From the NCBI RefSeq assembly GCF_905397285.1, contig NZ_CAJPUX010000001.1, forward strand, positions 620,001-684,000: a stretch of 64,000 bases of DNA, in the 5' to 3' direction. Position numbers and translations under genes: made by a program. The notes beneath the pieces were generated by a model. That model did not search any database. It was not told where the DNA came from and saw only the letters and a program-made list of their open reading frames with translations. Of this stretch, positions 1 through 8,225 are shown one piece after another. The stretch's first letter is position 1. Each line of letters opens with the position of its first letter. Origin of the DNA: Cupriavidus plantarum. Lineage in GTDB: Bacteria; Pseudomonadota; Gammaproteobacteria; Burkholderiales; Burkholderiaceae.

Positions 1-472
1 GGGTCAGGCCGGCCAGCGCGCCGAGATCGCAGCCCGCTTCCGTATGGCCGGCGCGGATCAGCACGCCGCCGGGCTGGGCGGTCAGCGGAAAGATATGGCC
101 AGGCTGGACGAGGTCCGACGGACGCGCGTCGCGGGCCACGGCGGCCTGCACGGTGCGCGCGCGGTCCGCGGCCGAGATGCCGGTGGTCACGCCTTCGGCC
201 GCTTCGATCGACACCGTGAAATTGGTGCCGTGCACGGTGCCGTTACGCGAGACCATCGGCTGAAGGTCGAGCTGGCGGCAGCGTTCGGCGGTCAGCGTCA
301 GGCAGATGAGCCCGCGGCCGAACTTCGCCATGAAATTGATGGCTTCCGGCGTCACGAAATCCGCGGCCAGGACCAGATCCCCCTCATTCTCGCGATCTTC
401 TTCATCGACGAGGATAACCATGCGGCCGGCGCGGATGTCGGCGATGATGTCTTCGGTACGGGCGATTGTCAT
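1..472 (-). CDS. ribB: 3,4-dihydroxy-2-butanone 4-phosphate synthase (partial)
   Basis: This gene reads off the left edge, so only the first 157 residues are visible. It makes 3,4-dihydroxy-2-butanone 4-phosphate from ribulose 5-phosphate, the four-carbon unit of riboflavin. The N-terminal part shows the family hallmark acidic loop [10 protein letters not shown] near residues 23-32, followed by GLICLTL and later the [11 protein letters not shown] motif near residue 141, both typical of RibB. Whether the protein is RibB alone or a RibBA fusion cannot be seen. The ATG at 470-472 is the natural start because homology begins at once. I searched the 240 bp before it for an FMN riboswitch and did not recognise one. 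ribE and ribD lie nearby on the same strand. Confidence 0.95.
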   Translation of the reverse strand, partial: MTIARTEDIIADIRAGRMVILVDEEDRENEGDLVLAADFVTPEAINFMAKFGRGLICLTLTAERCRQLDLQPMVSRNGTVHGTNFTVSIEAAEGVTTGISAADRARTVQAAVARDARPSDLVQPGHIFPLTAQPGGVLIRAGHTEAGCDLGALAGLT

Positions 473-712
473 GGCAGGGGCGACTCAGGAAACTGGGCGG
501 AGGCCGGAGAGGAGGGCAGGTGCGAGGCGCCGTGCGCCGCCGCGGTCAAGGCCGGGCAGTCCCGGCCGGGAATCAAGGCCGGTATTGTACGCCAAGCCGC
601 CGCTCATCAGGTCTGCCGACGTTGTCCTGACGTTGCCCTGCCCGGCTGTGCCGTGCGCTGGACAATGCCCCGCAGTACGGTACATCATCCCGACAACCGG
701 AGACCCGCGCCC

Positions 713-1465
713 ATGACAGCCATCGATCCCCAGCTGATTGCCGAACTCGCACCCACTGGCGCCCTGCGCGCGTCCATCAACGTCGGTAACCCGATCCTCG
801 CGAACCTCGATGCGGATGGCAAGCCGTTCGGCGTGTCGATCGATCTCGCCCGCGAGTTCGCACGGCGGGCCGGCATGGACGTGCAGCTCGTCGTCTTCGA
901 CGCGGCGGGCAAGTCCGTGGACGCCGTGACCAACGAGCAGGCCGATTTCGGATTTTTCGCGATCGACCCCGTGCGCGGCGCGGGCATCTCGTTCACGGCG
1001 CCGTATGTGCTGATCGAAGGCGCCTATCTGGTGCGCGACGACTCGCCGCTACAGGACAACGCCGAGGTCGATCAGCCGGGCCGCCGCGTGACGGTGGGCA
1101 AGGGAAGCGCCTACGATCTGTATCTGACGCGGGAACTCAAGCACGCGGAGATCGTGCGCGCGCCGACGTCGCAGGCGGTGGTCGATACCTTCCTTCAGCA
1201 GAAGCTCGACGTTGCCGCGGGCGTGCGCCAGCAACTGGAGTCCGACGCGCAGCGCGTGGGCGGCGTGCGGCTGCTACCGGGGCGCTTCATGGTGATCCAG
1301 CAGGCGATGGGCGTGCCGAAGTCGCGCCCGCCTGCCGTGGTCGAACTGCTGCGCCGCTTCGTGGAGGATATGAAAGCGAGCGGCTTCGTCGCGGCCGCCC
1401 TCAAGCGGCATGGCATCGAGGGGGCGTCGGTGGCGCCGGTGCAGGATGCGGCCGGGCCGATCTGA
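713..1465 (+). CDS. family 3 solute-binding-like protein without signal peptide
   Basis: A 250-residue protein resembling the periplasmic amino-acid-binding (SBP family 3) fold: an early [15 protein letters not shown] segment (two-lobe entry), [11 protein letters not shown], then [14 protein letters not shown] and a [13 protein letters not shown] second-lobe entry. These positions match binding proteins of polar amino acid ABC transporters. No hydrophobic signal peptide precedes the domain, although the frame stays open upstream; that upstream part runs opposite ribB and is arginine-rich, so it is not a convincing leader. The chosen ATG has GGAG about 9 bases upstream. No permease or ATPase gene is adjacent. 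It may be a cytoplasmic ligand sensor or enzyme using the fold. It faces ribE, with 63 bp between the two stop codons. Confidence 0.75.
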   Translation: MTAIDPQLIAELAPTGALRASINVGNPILANLDADGKPFGVSIDLAREFARRAGMDVQLVVFDAAGKSVDAVTNEQADFGFFAIDPVRGAGISFTAPYVLIEGAYLVRDDSPLQDNAEVDQPGRRVTVGKGSAYDLYLTRELKHAEIVRAPTSQAVVDTFLQQKLDVAAGVRQQLESDAQRVGGVRLLPGRFMVIQQAMGVPKSRPPAVVELLRRFVEDMKASGFVAAALKRHGIEGASVAPVQDAAGPI

Positions 1466-1528
1466 TGACGTGTGAACGCGCGAACGCGTGACCGCGTGAT
1501 CTCAGACCCAGACCCTGGACTCTGGACC

Positions 1529-2176
1529 CTAGGTCAGCGAAGGGGCGTCGGGACGGGCGTCGGGAAGGGCGCCGGCCGAGAGCATGCGCTCCACATAGCG
1601 CGCGATGAGGTCGATCTCCAGATTCACGCGCGCGCCGGCCTGCAGTTCCTGCAGCGTCGTCACTTCCACGGTATGCGGGATCAGGTTGATCGAGAATTCG
1701 CAGCCGTCGGCCTGGTCGGTGACGCGGTTCACGGTCAGCGACACGCCGTTGACGACGACCGAGCCCTTGTACGCAAGGTACTTGCCCAGTTCGCGCGGCG
1801 CGCGGATACGCAGTTCATGCGATTCGCCAACTGGCGCGAAGTGCGTGACCTCGCCGAGGCCATCGACGTGCCCCGACACCAGATGGCCGCCGAGGCGGTC
1901 CGCGAGCGTCAGCGCCTTTTCGAGGTTCACGCGTCCGGGACGGTCGAGGCCGACCGTCTTGTCGAGCGATTCGCGCGAGACGTCGACGTCGAACTGGCCC
2001 GCTTCCAGCGCAACCACCGTCATGCACGCGCCCTGGATCGCAATGCTGTCGCCGAGCGCGACATCGGACAGGTTCAGCGCGCCCGCGGCGATGCGCAGGC
2101 GCACGCCCGCGTCGGCGTCGCCGAGCGGAGAAACGGATTCGATGCGGCCGACGGCCGCGACAATGCCAGTGAACAT
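1529..2176 (-). CDS. ribE: riboflavin synthase, alpha chain
   Basis: The 215-residue protein starts MFTGIVAAVGRIESV, the classic start of riboflavin synthase, which dismutates two 6,7-dimethyl-8-ribityllumazine molecules into riboflavin. It holds two lumazine-binding repeats: the first about residues 1-97 with SIAIQGACMTV, the second about 98-195 with LVSGHVDGLGEVTHF and GSVVVNGVSLTV. Length is normal for the family. It lies 25 bp downstream of ribD on the same strand, so the two are probably one transcript. The symbol is ribE in E. coli-type nomenclature (ribC in some species). Confidence 0.96.
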   Translation of the reverse strand: MFTGIVAAVGRIESVSPLGDADAGVRLRIAAGALNLSDVALGDSIAIQGACMTVVALEAGQFDVDVSRESLDKTVGLDRPGRVNLEKALTLADRLGGHLVSGHVDGLGEVTHFAPVGESHELRIRAPRELGKYLAYKGSVVVNGVSLTVNRVTDQADGCEFSINLIPHTVEVTTLQELQAGARVNLEIDLIARYVERMLSAGALPDARPDAPSLT

Positions 2177-2201
2177 GGTGGATCTCTTCAGAAGCCGGTT
2201 G

Positions 2202-3323
2202 TCATGATGAAACGCTCGCGCGACGCGCGATCAGGCGCAGGTCGTCGCCGATCTGGCGCATGTCGTGCCAGTGGAATGCGGGGGCGTCGTCGAGGCGTGC
2301 AAGCGGCGGCAGGTTGAACATGCCCTGCGCATCGCCGAGCAGCTTCGGCGCGAGATAGATCAGCAGCTCGTCGGCGCATCCTTCGCGGATCAGCGATCCA
2401 TTGAGCTTGTAGCCCGCCTCGACGTGCAATTCGTTGATGCCGCGCTGGCCGAGGACCTCGAGCATCTTACGCAGTTCGACCTTGCCGTGCGGATTCGGCA
2501 GGACCACGACCTCGACGCCGCGCGCCTCCAGCGCCTTGCGGCGCGATGCGTCGTCGATCGCGCAGAAGATCAGCACGGGCTTGGCGAAATCGCCGGTGTC
2601 GCGCGCGAGCATGCGTGCGTCGAGCGGGACTTGCAGGCGCGAGTCCACGAGCACGCGCTGCGGCTGGCGCGGCGTGGGAATCGCGCGTACGGTCAGCTCG
2701 GGGTTGTCGTCACGCACGGTGCCGATACCGGTGAGAATCGCACAGGCGCGCGCGCGCCAGGCGTGGCCGTCGTCGCGCGCGGCCTGGCCGGTAATCCACT
2801 GGCTCGTGCCGTCATGCAGCGCGGTGCCGCCGTCGATCGATGCCGCCACCTTTACGCGCACCCATGGCGTGCCGCGCGTCATGCGAGAGACAAAGCCGAT
2901 GTTCAGATCGCGCGCTTCCTTTTCCAGCAGCCCGCAGCGTACGTCGATGCCGGCGTCACGCAGGCGTTGCAGTCCGCGGCCGGAGACGGACGGGTTTGGA
3001 TCTTCCATCGCCGCCACCACGCGCGCGATGCCCGCGCGCACGAGCGCGTCCGCGCACGGCGGCGTGCGGCCGAAATGGCTGCATGGCTCGAGCGTGACGT
3101 ATGCCGTGGCGCCGCGGGGATCGATGCCGCGCGACAGCGCGTCCTTCATGGCCTGGATCTCGGCGTGGTCCTGTCCCGCAGGCTGCGTGTAGCCCTGGCC
3201 GATAACCTCGCCGTCGCGGATCAGGACGCAACCGACGCGCGGATTGGGAGTGGTCGTGAACATGCCTCGCGCCGCGAGCGCGAGCGCCTGTTCCATGGCG
3301 GCGTGATCGGAATCGGAAAACAT
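2202..3323 (-). CDS. ribD: bifunctional pyrimidine deaminase/reductase
   Basis: A 373-residue bifunctional enzyme for the second and third steps of riboflavin synthesis. The N-terminal deaminase half carries the zinc and catalytic set HAE (residues 53-55) and EPCSHFGRTPPC (79-90). The C-terminal reductase half, from about residue 150, has VRVKVAASIDGGTA and the late GCADELLIYLAPKLLG motif. A longer in-frame start exists 16 codons upstream, but family proteins begin at MFSDSDHAAM, so that ATG is used. It lies 60 bp after the last gene of the pilin set and no terminator was seen between them, so read-through from the pilin genes is possible. Confidence 0.95.
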   Translation of the reverse strand: MFSDSDHAAMEQALALAARGMFTTTPNPRVGCVLIRDGEVIGQGYTQPAGQDHAEIQAMKDALSRGIDPRGATAYVTLEPCSHFGRTPPCADALVRAGIARVVAAMEDPNPSVSGRGLQRLRDAGIDVRCGLLEKEARDLNIGFVSRMTRGTPWVRVKVAASIDGGTALHDGTSQWITGQAARDDGHAWRARACAILTGIGTVRDDNPELTVRAIPTPRQPQRVLVDSRLQVPLDARMLARDTGDFAKPVLIFCAIDDASRRKALEARGVEVVVLPNPHGKVELRKMLEVLGQRGINELHVEAGYKLNGSLIREGCADELLIYLAPKLLGDAQGMFNLPPLARLDDAPAFHWHDMRQIGDDLRLIARRASVSS

Positions 3324-3383
3324 ACGGTCTGGCCTGACAAGCCTTGCGTGGTGAAATGGCGAGCGGTGCACGTGGTATTCGCG

Positions 3384-3992
3384 TTATCCATCGCAGTCGC
3401 GGTCAGTGGCCGGCCGGCAGATGCGAATCCTGCCTTGCGCACCGAGCCTGACCTGCCGCTGCGCGCCATGGCAACGGACCACGAACGTCACGGCGTGAAA
3501 GCCGCCACGCTCAGACCGTGAGTATCCCACAGCCGTCCATCGGATGCCGGGCGGGTGTGCGTCGCGGGCGTCATGGCTGCTCTTGCCTGGGTTGGCGCCT
3601 GGGTTGGCGCCGTAGCTGGCGTGACGGTGGGCGCGCGGGGCGATGCGGAGGCAGGGTTCCGGTATCGGCACGGTCAGCAACGGCGCTTCCGGGCTGGCCG
3701 CGGACAAGACCTGCCAACCGCCGTTCAGGTCGGCGTGGCCATCGAGCGGGATCAGCGCGATATCGGACAATTGCGTGGCCGCGGTGCTGCGGCCCAGCGC
3801 GAGCGACGCCGCGAGCCGGTCGGCGGCATGCATCACGATCTGCTCGGCGACGATGCCGCGCAGCGTGGGATAGGCGATGGCCGCAAGGATCGCGGCGATG
3901 ACGAGCGTGACGAGGCATTCGACGAGGGAGAGGCCGAGCGCGGTGGCCGACAGATGCCGGCCCGGGGCGTACGGCGTCGCGGTGTGCATCAT
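3384..3992 (-). CDS. FimT/GspH-like minor prepilin (second pilin set)
   Basis: A 202-residue prepilin and the last gene of the diverged pilin set. The leader ends in glycine and the mature part would begin LSLVECLVTLVIAAILAA near residue 20, with glutamate at mature position 5, so processing by PilD-type prepilin peptidase is expected. The segment AADRLAASLALGRSTAAT after the transmembrane helix resembles the corresponding helix of GspH/FimT pseudopilins. The C-terminal half is histidine- and arginine-rich and not clearly related to known pilins. The start lies just after the stop of the PilE-like gene. Its role is inferred as a minor tip or priming pilin; expression and export are untested. 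Confidence 0.75.
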   Translation of the reverse strand: MMHTATPYAPGRHLSATALGLSLVECLVTLVIAAILAAIAYPTLRGIVAEQIVMHAADRLAASLALGRSTAATQLSDIALIPLDGHADLNGGWQVLSAASPEAPLLTVPIPEPCLRIAPRAHRHASYGANPGANPGKSSHDARDAHPPGIRWTAVGYSRSERGGFHAVTFVVRCHGAQRQVRLGAQGRIRICRPATDRDCDG

Positions 3993-3993
3993 G

Positions 3994-4446
3994 TCAGCAG
4001 CCTATCGGCAAAGGCACCGGCGTCGTCTGCGCGGCAGGGATCGCCAGCCACGCGCCATGACTGCGCAGCACGAGCGTGCCGCATCGGGGGTCGGCTCTGA
4101 CCGGGGAGGCGCGCAACTCCACGCACTGGCTTAGCGGCAGCCCCCCGCATGTCGTGGCCGCGATCCAGTGATGTGGGACGGCGGGTGCGGGAGGCACCGG
4201 TTGCGGCCATTCGCCGGCCGGCGCCGCATCGTCGTGCGCGGACGCAAAGCTCGCGTGCATCGCGGCGTGGCGTTCGAGGGCCAGCATCGACGCCGCCAGC
4301 GCGGCGCGCGCTTCCACGCGCAGGGCCCGCGCGCGATGCTGTTGCCACGCGGGCAATGCGAGCGCGGCGAGTATCGCGGCGATGACAACCACCACGAGTA
4401 CTTCGGCGAGCCCAAGACCGCTGCATCGAGCGAAGGCGTGCGTCAT
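3994..4446 (-). CDS. PilE-like minor prepilin (second pilin set)
   Basis: A 150-residue prepilin. The leader is cleaved after the glycine at residue 10 (SG before LGLAEVLVVVVIAAIL), leaving glutamate at mature position 5. The hydrophobic helix is followed by HRARALRVEARAALAASM, which lines up with the [12 protein letters not shown] stretch of the canonical PilE in this window. Cysteines near the C-terminus (TTCGG, SQCVEL, PRCGTL, PIGC) could form the usual D-region disulfides. Its start codon overlaps the stop of the short PilY1-like gene as ATGA, indicating translational coupling. Confidence 0.78.
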   Translation of the reverse strand: MTHAFARCSGLGLAEVLVVVVIAAILAALALPAWQQHRARALRVEARAALAASMLALERHAAMHASFASAHDDAAPAGEWPQPVPPAPAVPHHWIAATTCGGLPLSQCVELRASPVRADPRCGTLVLRSHGAWLAIPAAQTTPVPLPIGC

Positions 4447-6521
4447 GGCGAGCTCCGTGTGAGTTCACGCCAGCCCAGCCGGCCACGCTTGCGGACGTGT
4501 TGCAGCGGCGGCTGCTGGCGGGCGCTGTCGCCGTCGACCGTCCACAGCGCGATGGTTTCGATATCGCGGCGTTGGACGCCCGGTGCGGTGGCGGCATCGG
4601 TGAGATGCGGCGCGATCGATACGATGGGCGTCCCTTGCCCCGCCGGCAGTCCCGTGACGACGGGCGAGATGCCGCGCATCGCATCGACCAGATAGCTGCG
4701 GCGTCCGCCATCCGCGGACACGGTAGTAAAGGCGACATGCGCATGGCCTGCGGGCAGCCATCGTTCGAAGCGTTCGCCTGCGTGGGGCAGCAGGAAAGTC
4801 CAGCCATGGTCGGTCGCGCCATCGGCGCGGAGGGTGACGCCGCCTTGTGCGTCTGTCTGCCGTAGCGCGCGGATGACGGCGCGTGGCACAGGCGTGTGAA
4901 CGGACGCTGCGGCCGTGGAGGACGCGGGCACGACCGCGACCTCGCTGCCGCTGCCGACGGCGATCAGCGGCACGACGACACCGGGCAGGATCAACGGCGC
5001 CTCCGGCCGCCGGCTCGCGGCGCCTCGCAGCTTGAGCACGCATGCTGGCGGCTGCTTAGCCGAGGCGTCCGGGGGAAGCGGGAAACGCCACAACTGCCCG
5101 AGATCATCGATCCCGTGGATCGACCGCGCGATCGCTCGCGCGTCGGCGAGCACCGACACCGCCAGCAGACGCCCGGCGCGCCGCGTGCCGTCGCACCCAT
5201 GAGGCGGCAGGAGGATCTGACGGACCGTGCTTGGCGGTGGCGCGTCGAGCGGCACGAGCGCGATCCCGCTTTGCGCCGGGTCTGTCTTTGCGACGACGGC
5301 GACGGCATACCATCGCCGGACGCCTTGTTCGATAAAGGCCGCGGCACGCAAAGGGCCGGTGCCGGTCAACGGCAGCGTGTCGGTGGCGGCGAGCTCCCAG
5401 ATCAGCGATAGCGGGCGGTGAGCGTTTGGGGTGGTGATATCCAGGGCGAAGATGGTGGGGGTGGGACGATGACGGCTTGCGGCATGGCCGCCTGTATGTG
5501 GGCGGTCATGCGCGGCCTGATGCGGGTCCTGATGCGCCCTCGCGTCGCCATAGCCAACCTCGCCGTCGCCCGCGTCCGACCACTCGTCCAGCCCATCGGC
5601 ACCGTCGGCATGGTACTGCGCGTCGCGCTCGCCGTGCCGGCTACGCGCCGCGCGCTCTCCGAGTCCGCCGCTCCCCGCGCGATCCGAGTCATCGAGCACC
5701 GGCACCCCGCACAACAACAACGTGCGCCACGTTCCCCCGAGGTCGGCATCGATCACATCCGGCCGTGGGCAGGGCACCTGCATGGGCGGCAAGTCACCAA
5801 ACGACGCAAGTGCGCCCGCCTGCGCGAGCAATGCGCGCGGGAGGAAGGCGGCGAGCTCGTGACCCGTTATCGCGTCGAAGCCATGCAGGAAACCCGTGCG
5901 CGTACCAAGCCATACGGTATGCGGCCGCCGGGCATGGGCGACACGAAAGGCATCGTGCCCCGGCATCAGCGGCTGCCAGATCGGTGGCGGCACGACCTGC
6001 ACGCGCGCATCGCCCGCGTGGCCGAGCCGCGTATCGCGCGGCCGCATGTCGGGCATGCCATGGCGACCGCGAAGCCAGCTCACGCGTCGACGCCCATCGT
6101 CCGAAACCGGCTCGTCACCGGCGAGACGATCTCGCGCGTCGTCGTCGAGGGCGTTCCAGTGCAGCGCCGTCATGCGCGTGCCCCCGACGTAGAGACGACG
6201 CGACGCGGGGTCGCGCAGATCGAGCAGACGGCCGGCCTCCCATCGCGACCACACGGAAGCGTGCCCGTCGGCGGACCTCGCGTCGAACCCTCCGTCGAGC
6301 CGTTCGTCCAGCCGTTGGTCCAGCCTCGCCGTGCGGAATGTCACCGCATGGAGCCGCCCCGTCCAGGGATAGCCCGCCGGCTCGACGCGATAGTGCCTCG
6401 GCAGATGACCCGCCGGGGACGATGCATGGCACGCCCATGCGGCTAGCGCAAGCGACGCCGAGATGGCGAGCATGAGCGCCTTGGCACCCCGCCGCACGTA
6501 TGTCGTCGCTCGCCCGCTCAT
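4443..6521 (-). CDS. short PilY1-like propeller protein (second pilin set)
   Basis: A 692-residue exported protein related to the C-terminal beta-propeller of PilY1, the pilus-tip adhesin and biogenesis factor. The start MSGRATTYVR is followed by a hydrophobic signal segment at about residues 14-31. Propeller-like pieces occur in the expected order: TVWLGTRTGFLHGFDAITG (203-221), GGTWRTLLLCGVPVLD (262-277), IFALDITTP (357-365), then a late DDLGQLWRFPLPPDA matching the GNVWRFD blade of the canonical PilY1. The whole N-terminal half of a normal PilY1 (about 900 residues) is absent. An Asp/His-rich insertion at about residues 278-352 replaces the glycine-rich loop. The stop overlaps the next gene as ATGA and the start overlaps the preceding pilX-like stop in the same way. 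Confidence 0.78.
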   Translation of the reverse strand: MSGRATTYVRRGAKALMLAISASLALAAWACHASSPAGHLPRHYRVEPAGYPWTGRLHAVTFRTARLDQRLDERLDGGFDARSADGHASVWSRWEAGRLLDLRDPASRRLYVGGTRMTALHWNALDDDARDRLAGDEPVSDDGRRRVSWLRGRHGMPDMRPRDTRLGHAGDARVQVVPPPIWQPLMPGHDAFRVAHARRPHTVWLGTRTGFLHGFDAITGHELAAFLPRALLAQAGALASFGDLPPMQVPCPRPDVIDADLGGTWRTLLLCGVPVLDDSDRAGSGGLGERAARSRHGERDAQYHADGADGLDEWSDAGDGEVGYGDARAHQDPHQAAHDRPHTGGHAASRHRPTPTIFALDITTPNAHRPLSLIWELAATDTLPLTGTGPLRAAAFIEQGVRRWYAVAVVAKTDPAQSGIALVPLDAPPPSTVRQILLPPHGCDGTRRAGRLLAVSVLADARAIARSIHGIDDLGQLWRFPLPPDASAKQPPACVLKLRGAASRRPEAPLILPGVVVPLIAVGSGSEVAVVPASSTAAASVHTPVPRAVIRALRQTDAQGGVTLRADGATDHGWTFLLPHAGERFERWLPAGHAHVAFTTVSADGGRRSYLVDAMRGISPVVTGLPAGQGTPIVSIAPHLTDAATAPGVQRRDIETIALWTVDGDSARQQPPLQHVRKRGRLGWRELTRSSP

Positions 6522-7171
6522 GGCTGGAACTCCGATTGCAGTAGCACGCGCACGGCGGGATCGCGGCCGAAGCCTAGCGCCGTCACGCGGAACCGTGGCA
6601 GTTGTCCCGGCATGCCGTCGCTGATGGGTTCGAGCACATAGCGCGGAAGGATCGTGGCCCCGGCCACGCCCGCGGGCAGGGCGGGCAACGCCGTGCCGGT
6701 GAGAGCGCTGGGGAGGGGGCTGGCGAAGGTGCTGGCGAAGGTGCCGGTGAAAGCGCCGGTGAAAGCGCCGGTGAAAGTGCCCACCACGGCGGCCTCGGGA
6801 ACGTCCTGGCCCTCGAGCCAACGCCACCACGCTGGCGTGCGTGCGTGTGCGGGCACGCAAAGCCCTTGCCCGGCGCCTTCGGCGCAGGTCCCCGCGGCCG
6901 GCCAATGCAACAGCCGGCCTCCGCCTTGCGCCAGCGCGGCAAGCACGTCGGCCTCCGCATCGACGAGCGCGACTTCAGCCGCGCGCATCGCGATCTCGCG
7001 GTCGATGTGCCGACTGGCGAGGATTCGTCCCACGGTCAGCAGATGCATGGCGGCGAAGCACGACGACGCCGTCAGCATCAGCAGCAGCGACACAAACGCG
7101 AGGGTGCCGATGCCCGCCCGAATGCGTGGCGGGCGAGGCGGCCATGGCGCAAGCCCGTGTCGCTTCAACAT
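6518..7171 (-). CDS. PilX-like minor pilin (second pilin set)
   Basis: A 217-residue PilX/GspK-like protein. The transmembrane helix (GIGTLAFVSLLLMLTASS, about residues 20-37) lacks glutamate at mature position 5, as the canonical PilX also does here. It is followed by AMRAAEVALVDAEADVLAAL, which matches the LQAAESALRDARND helix of PilX. The C-terminus ends FRVTALGFGRDPAVRVLLQSE, again parallel to the PilX ending. A run of FTGA/FTGT/FAST repeats is encoded by a 12-bp tandem repeat. Start ATG at 7169-7171 overlaps the pilW-like stop by 7 bp. Confidence 0.76.
   Translation of the reverse strand: MLKRHGLAPWPPRPPRIRAGIGTLAFVSLLLMLTASSCFAAMHLLTVGRILASRHIDREIAMRAAEVALVDAEADVLAALAQGGGRLLHWPAAGTCAEGAGQGLCVPAHARTPAWWRWLEGQDVPEAAVVGTFTGAFTGAFTGTFASTFASPLPSALTGTALPALPAGVAGATILPRYVLEPISDGMPGQLPRFRVTALGFGRDPAVRVLLQSEFQP
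6719..6778. repeat. 12-bp tandem repeat inside the pilX-like gene
   Basis: Five head-to-tail 12-bp units: two GCTGGCGAAGGT followed by three of the type GCCGGTGAAAGC (the last ends in T). On the coding strand they give FTGT/FTGA/FAST-type tetrapeptides. The unit is a multiple of three, so copy-number change would alter protein length without shifting frame. Confidence 0.95.
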
Positions 7172-8214
7172 GCGGCCTCCCGGCATGACGATGCATTGCG
7201 CAGCCGCACGATGGTCGTGAACACATGGCGACGGCGGTCGAGGTGACGTGAGGGCGTGAAGCGGTCGTCGGCGGACACGGCCGGGTCGAACAGGGTCAAG
7301 GTATGCCGCGCCCCCGAATCCAGCCCCTCCGGGTTCCGCCCCGCGACGCGCCCCAAGCGTTCGCCGCGCATGACCAGCGCAATACGCACCGCCCTTACGG
7401 CATGCCACGCCGATGCACCCAGCGCGTGTACCTCGTCCGCGCGCACGAAGTCCTCGATGACCCCATCGTCGTCGGCATCGAGACCATAGCGAAACTGCAT
7501 CGTCTCCACGCCCCGTACGAGGGCGCCCCGCGTATAGCGCGTGCCAGAAATGCGGCCATCGCGGTGGACCGGGTAGCGGCACATCAGCTGCGGCACGCCG
7601 TCCGTAGCGCGGCCGATATAGAACACATTGCGGGCGTATCGTTGAACCGCCGCGCTCTCATGGGGCGAGGACTCCGCGCGGGCCGGGAGCGCGTACCCAC
7701 CGCAGTCGCTCATCGTGCCATCCGGCAGCGTCGGATCGTCGGGGCGCCCGCTGCCCGAGAGGCGCACGCGCAGTGCATCGCTCCGCTCGACGCCCGCGCG
7801 GGCGCAGGCGTTGTCGGCGAGCATGACCCCGCAGTCGTCGTGGCCGACAATGGGTGCCGGTGGCGTGGCGAACTGCGCCGCGCCGAATCCCATCGGCGAC
7901 GCCGCGGTGTCGCCATCCCGCCTGCCATCCTCCCCGGCAGGCAAGGTGACTGACGAGGTGACTGACGAAGTGACCGGCGTGACATGACCGGCATGACGAA
8001 TCGCATGCGCCAGCACCGCCAATGCGCGATGCCCACGCTCCTCGACCATGACGTGTCCGACGATGTCCCGATATGCAACGCTGGCGATGCGGAACGTCAT
8101 GAACGCCACGATACCGGCTAGGACACCGAGCGCCAGGCCGACGAGCATGCTCACGAGCGAGAACGCGCGCATGCCGCGTGACGATGCAGAAAACGACGCA
8201 GAGGACCGTCGCAT
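7165..8214 (-). CDS. PilW-like minor prepilin (second pilin set)
   Basis: A 349-residue protein aligned by position and shape with PilW. The N-terminal helix AFSLVSMLVGLALGVLAGIV (about residues 17-36) resembles the PilW helix, but serine stands where pilins have glutamate at mature position 5, and the residue before the helix is alanine rather than glycine. The middle is cysteine-bearing and polar (MSDCGGYALPA, MCRYPVHRDG), and the C-terminus has GVETMQFRYGLDADDDGVIE, the segment equivalent to VESFQVLMGEDTDGD in the canonical PilW. The latter match supports the assignment well. A VTSSVTSSVT run comes from a 12-bp repeat. Confidence 0.77.
   Translation of the reverse strand: MRRSSASFSASSRGMRAFSLVSMLVGLALGVLAGIVAFMTFRIASVAYRDIVGHVMVEERGHRALAVLAHAIRHAGHVTPVTSSVTSSVTLPAGEDGRRDGDTAASPMGFGAAQFATPPAPIVGHDDCGVMLADNACARAGVERSDALRVRLSGSGRPDDPTLPDGTMSDCGGYALPARAESSPHESAAVQRYARNVFYIGRATDGVPQLMCRYPVHRDGRISGTRYTRGALVRGVETMQFRYGLDADDDGVIEDFVRADEVHALGASAWHAVRAVRIALVMRGERLGRVAGRNPEGLDSGARHTLTLFDPAVSADDRFTPSRHLDRRRHVFTTIVRLRNASSCREAAC
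7946..7981. repeat. 12-bp tandem repeat inside the pilW-like gene
   Basis: Three adjacent 12-bp units: GTGACTGACGAG, GTGACTGACGAA and the diverged GTGACCGGCGTG. On the coding strand they encode VTSS-type tetrapeptides between the pilin helix and the globular part. Confidence 0.85.
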
Positions 8215-8225
8215 GATGGCTGCAG

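Noticed and set aside
473..712. FMN riboswitch expected before ribB
   Set aside because: The conserved riboswitch core sequences could not be found on the minus strand in this interval.
1495..1545. Repeated CAGACCCTGG/ACTCTGGACC sequence between the binding-protein gene and ribE as a terminator
   Set aside because: The repeats do not fold into a clean stem and there is no T-run.
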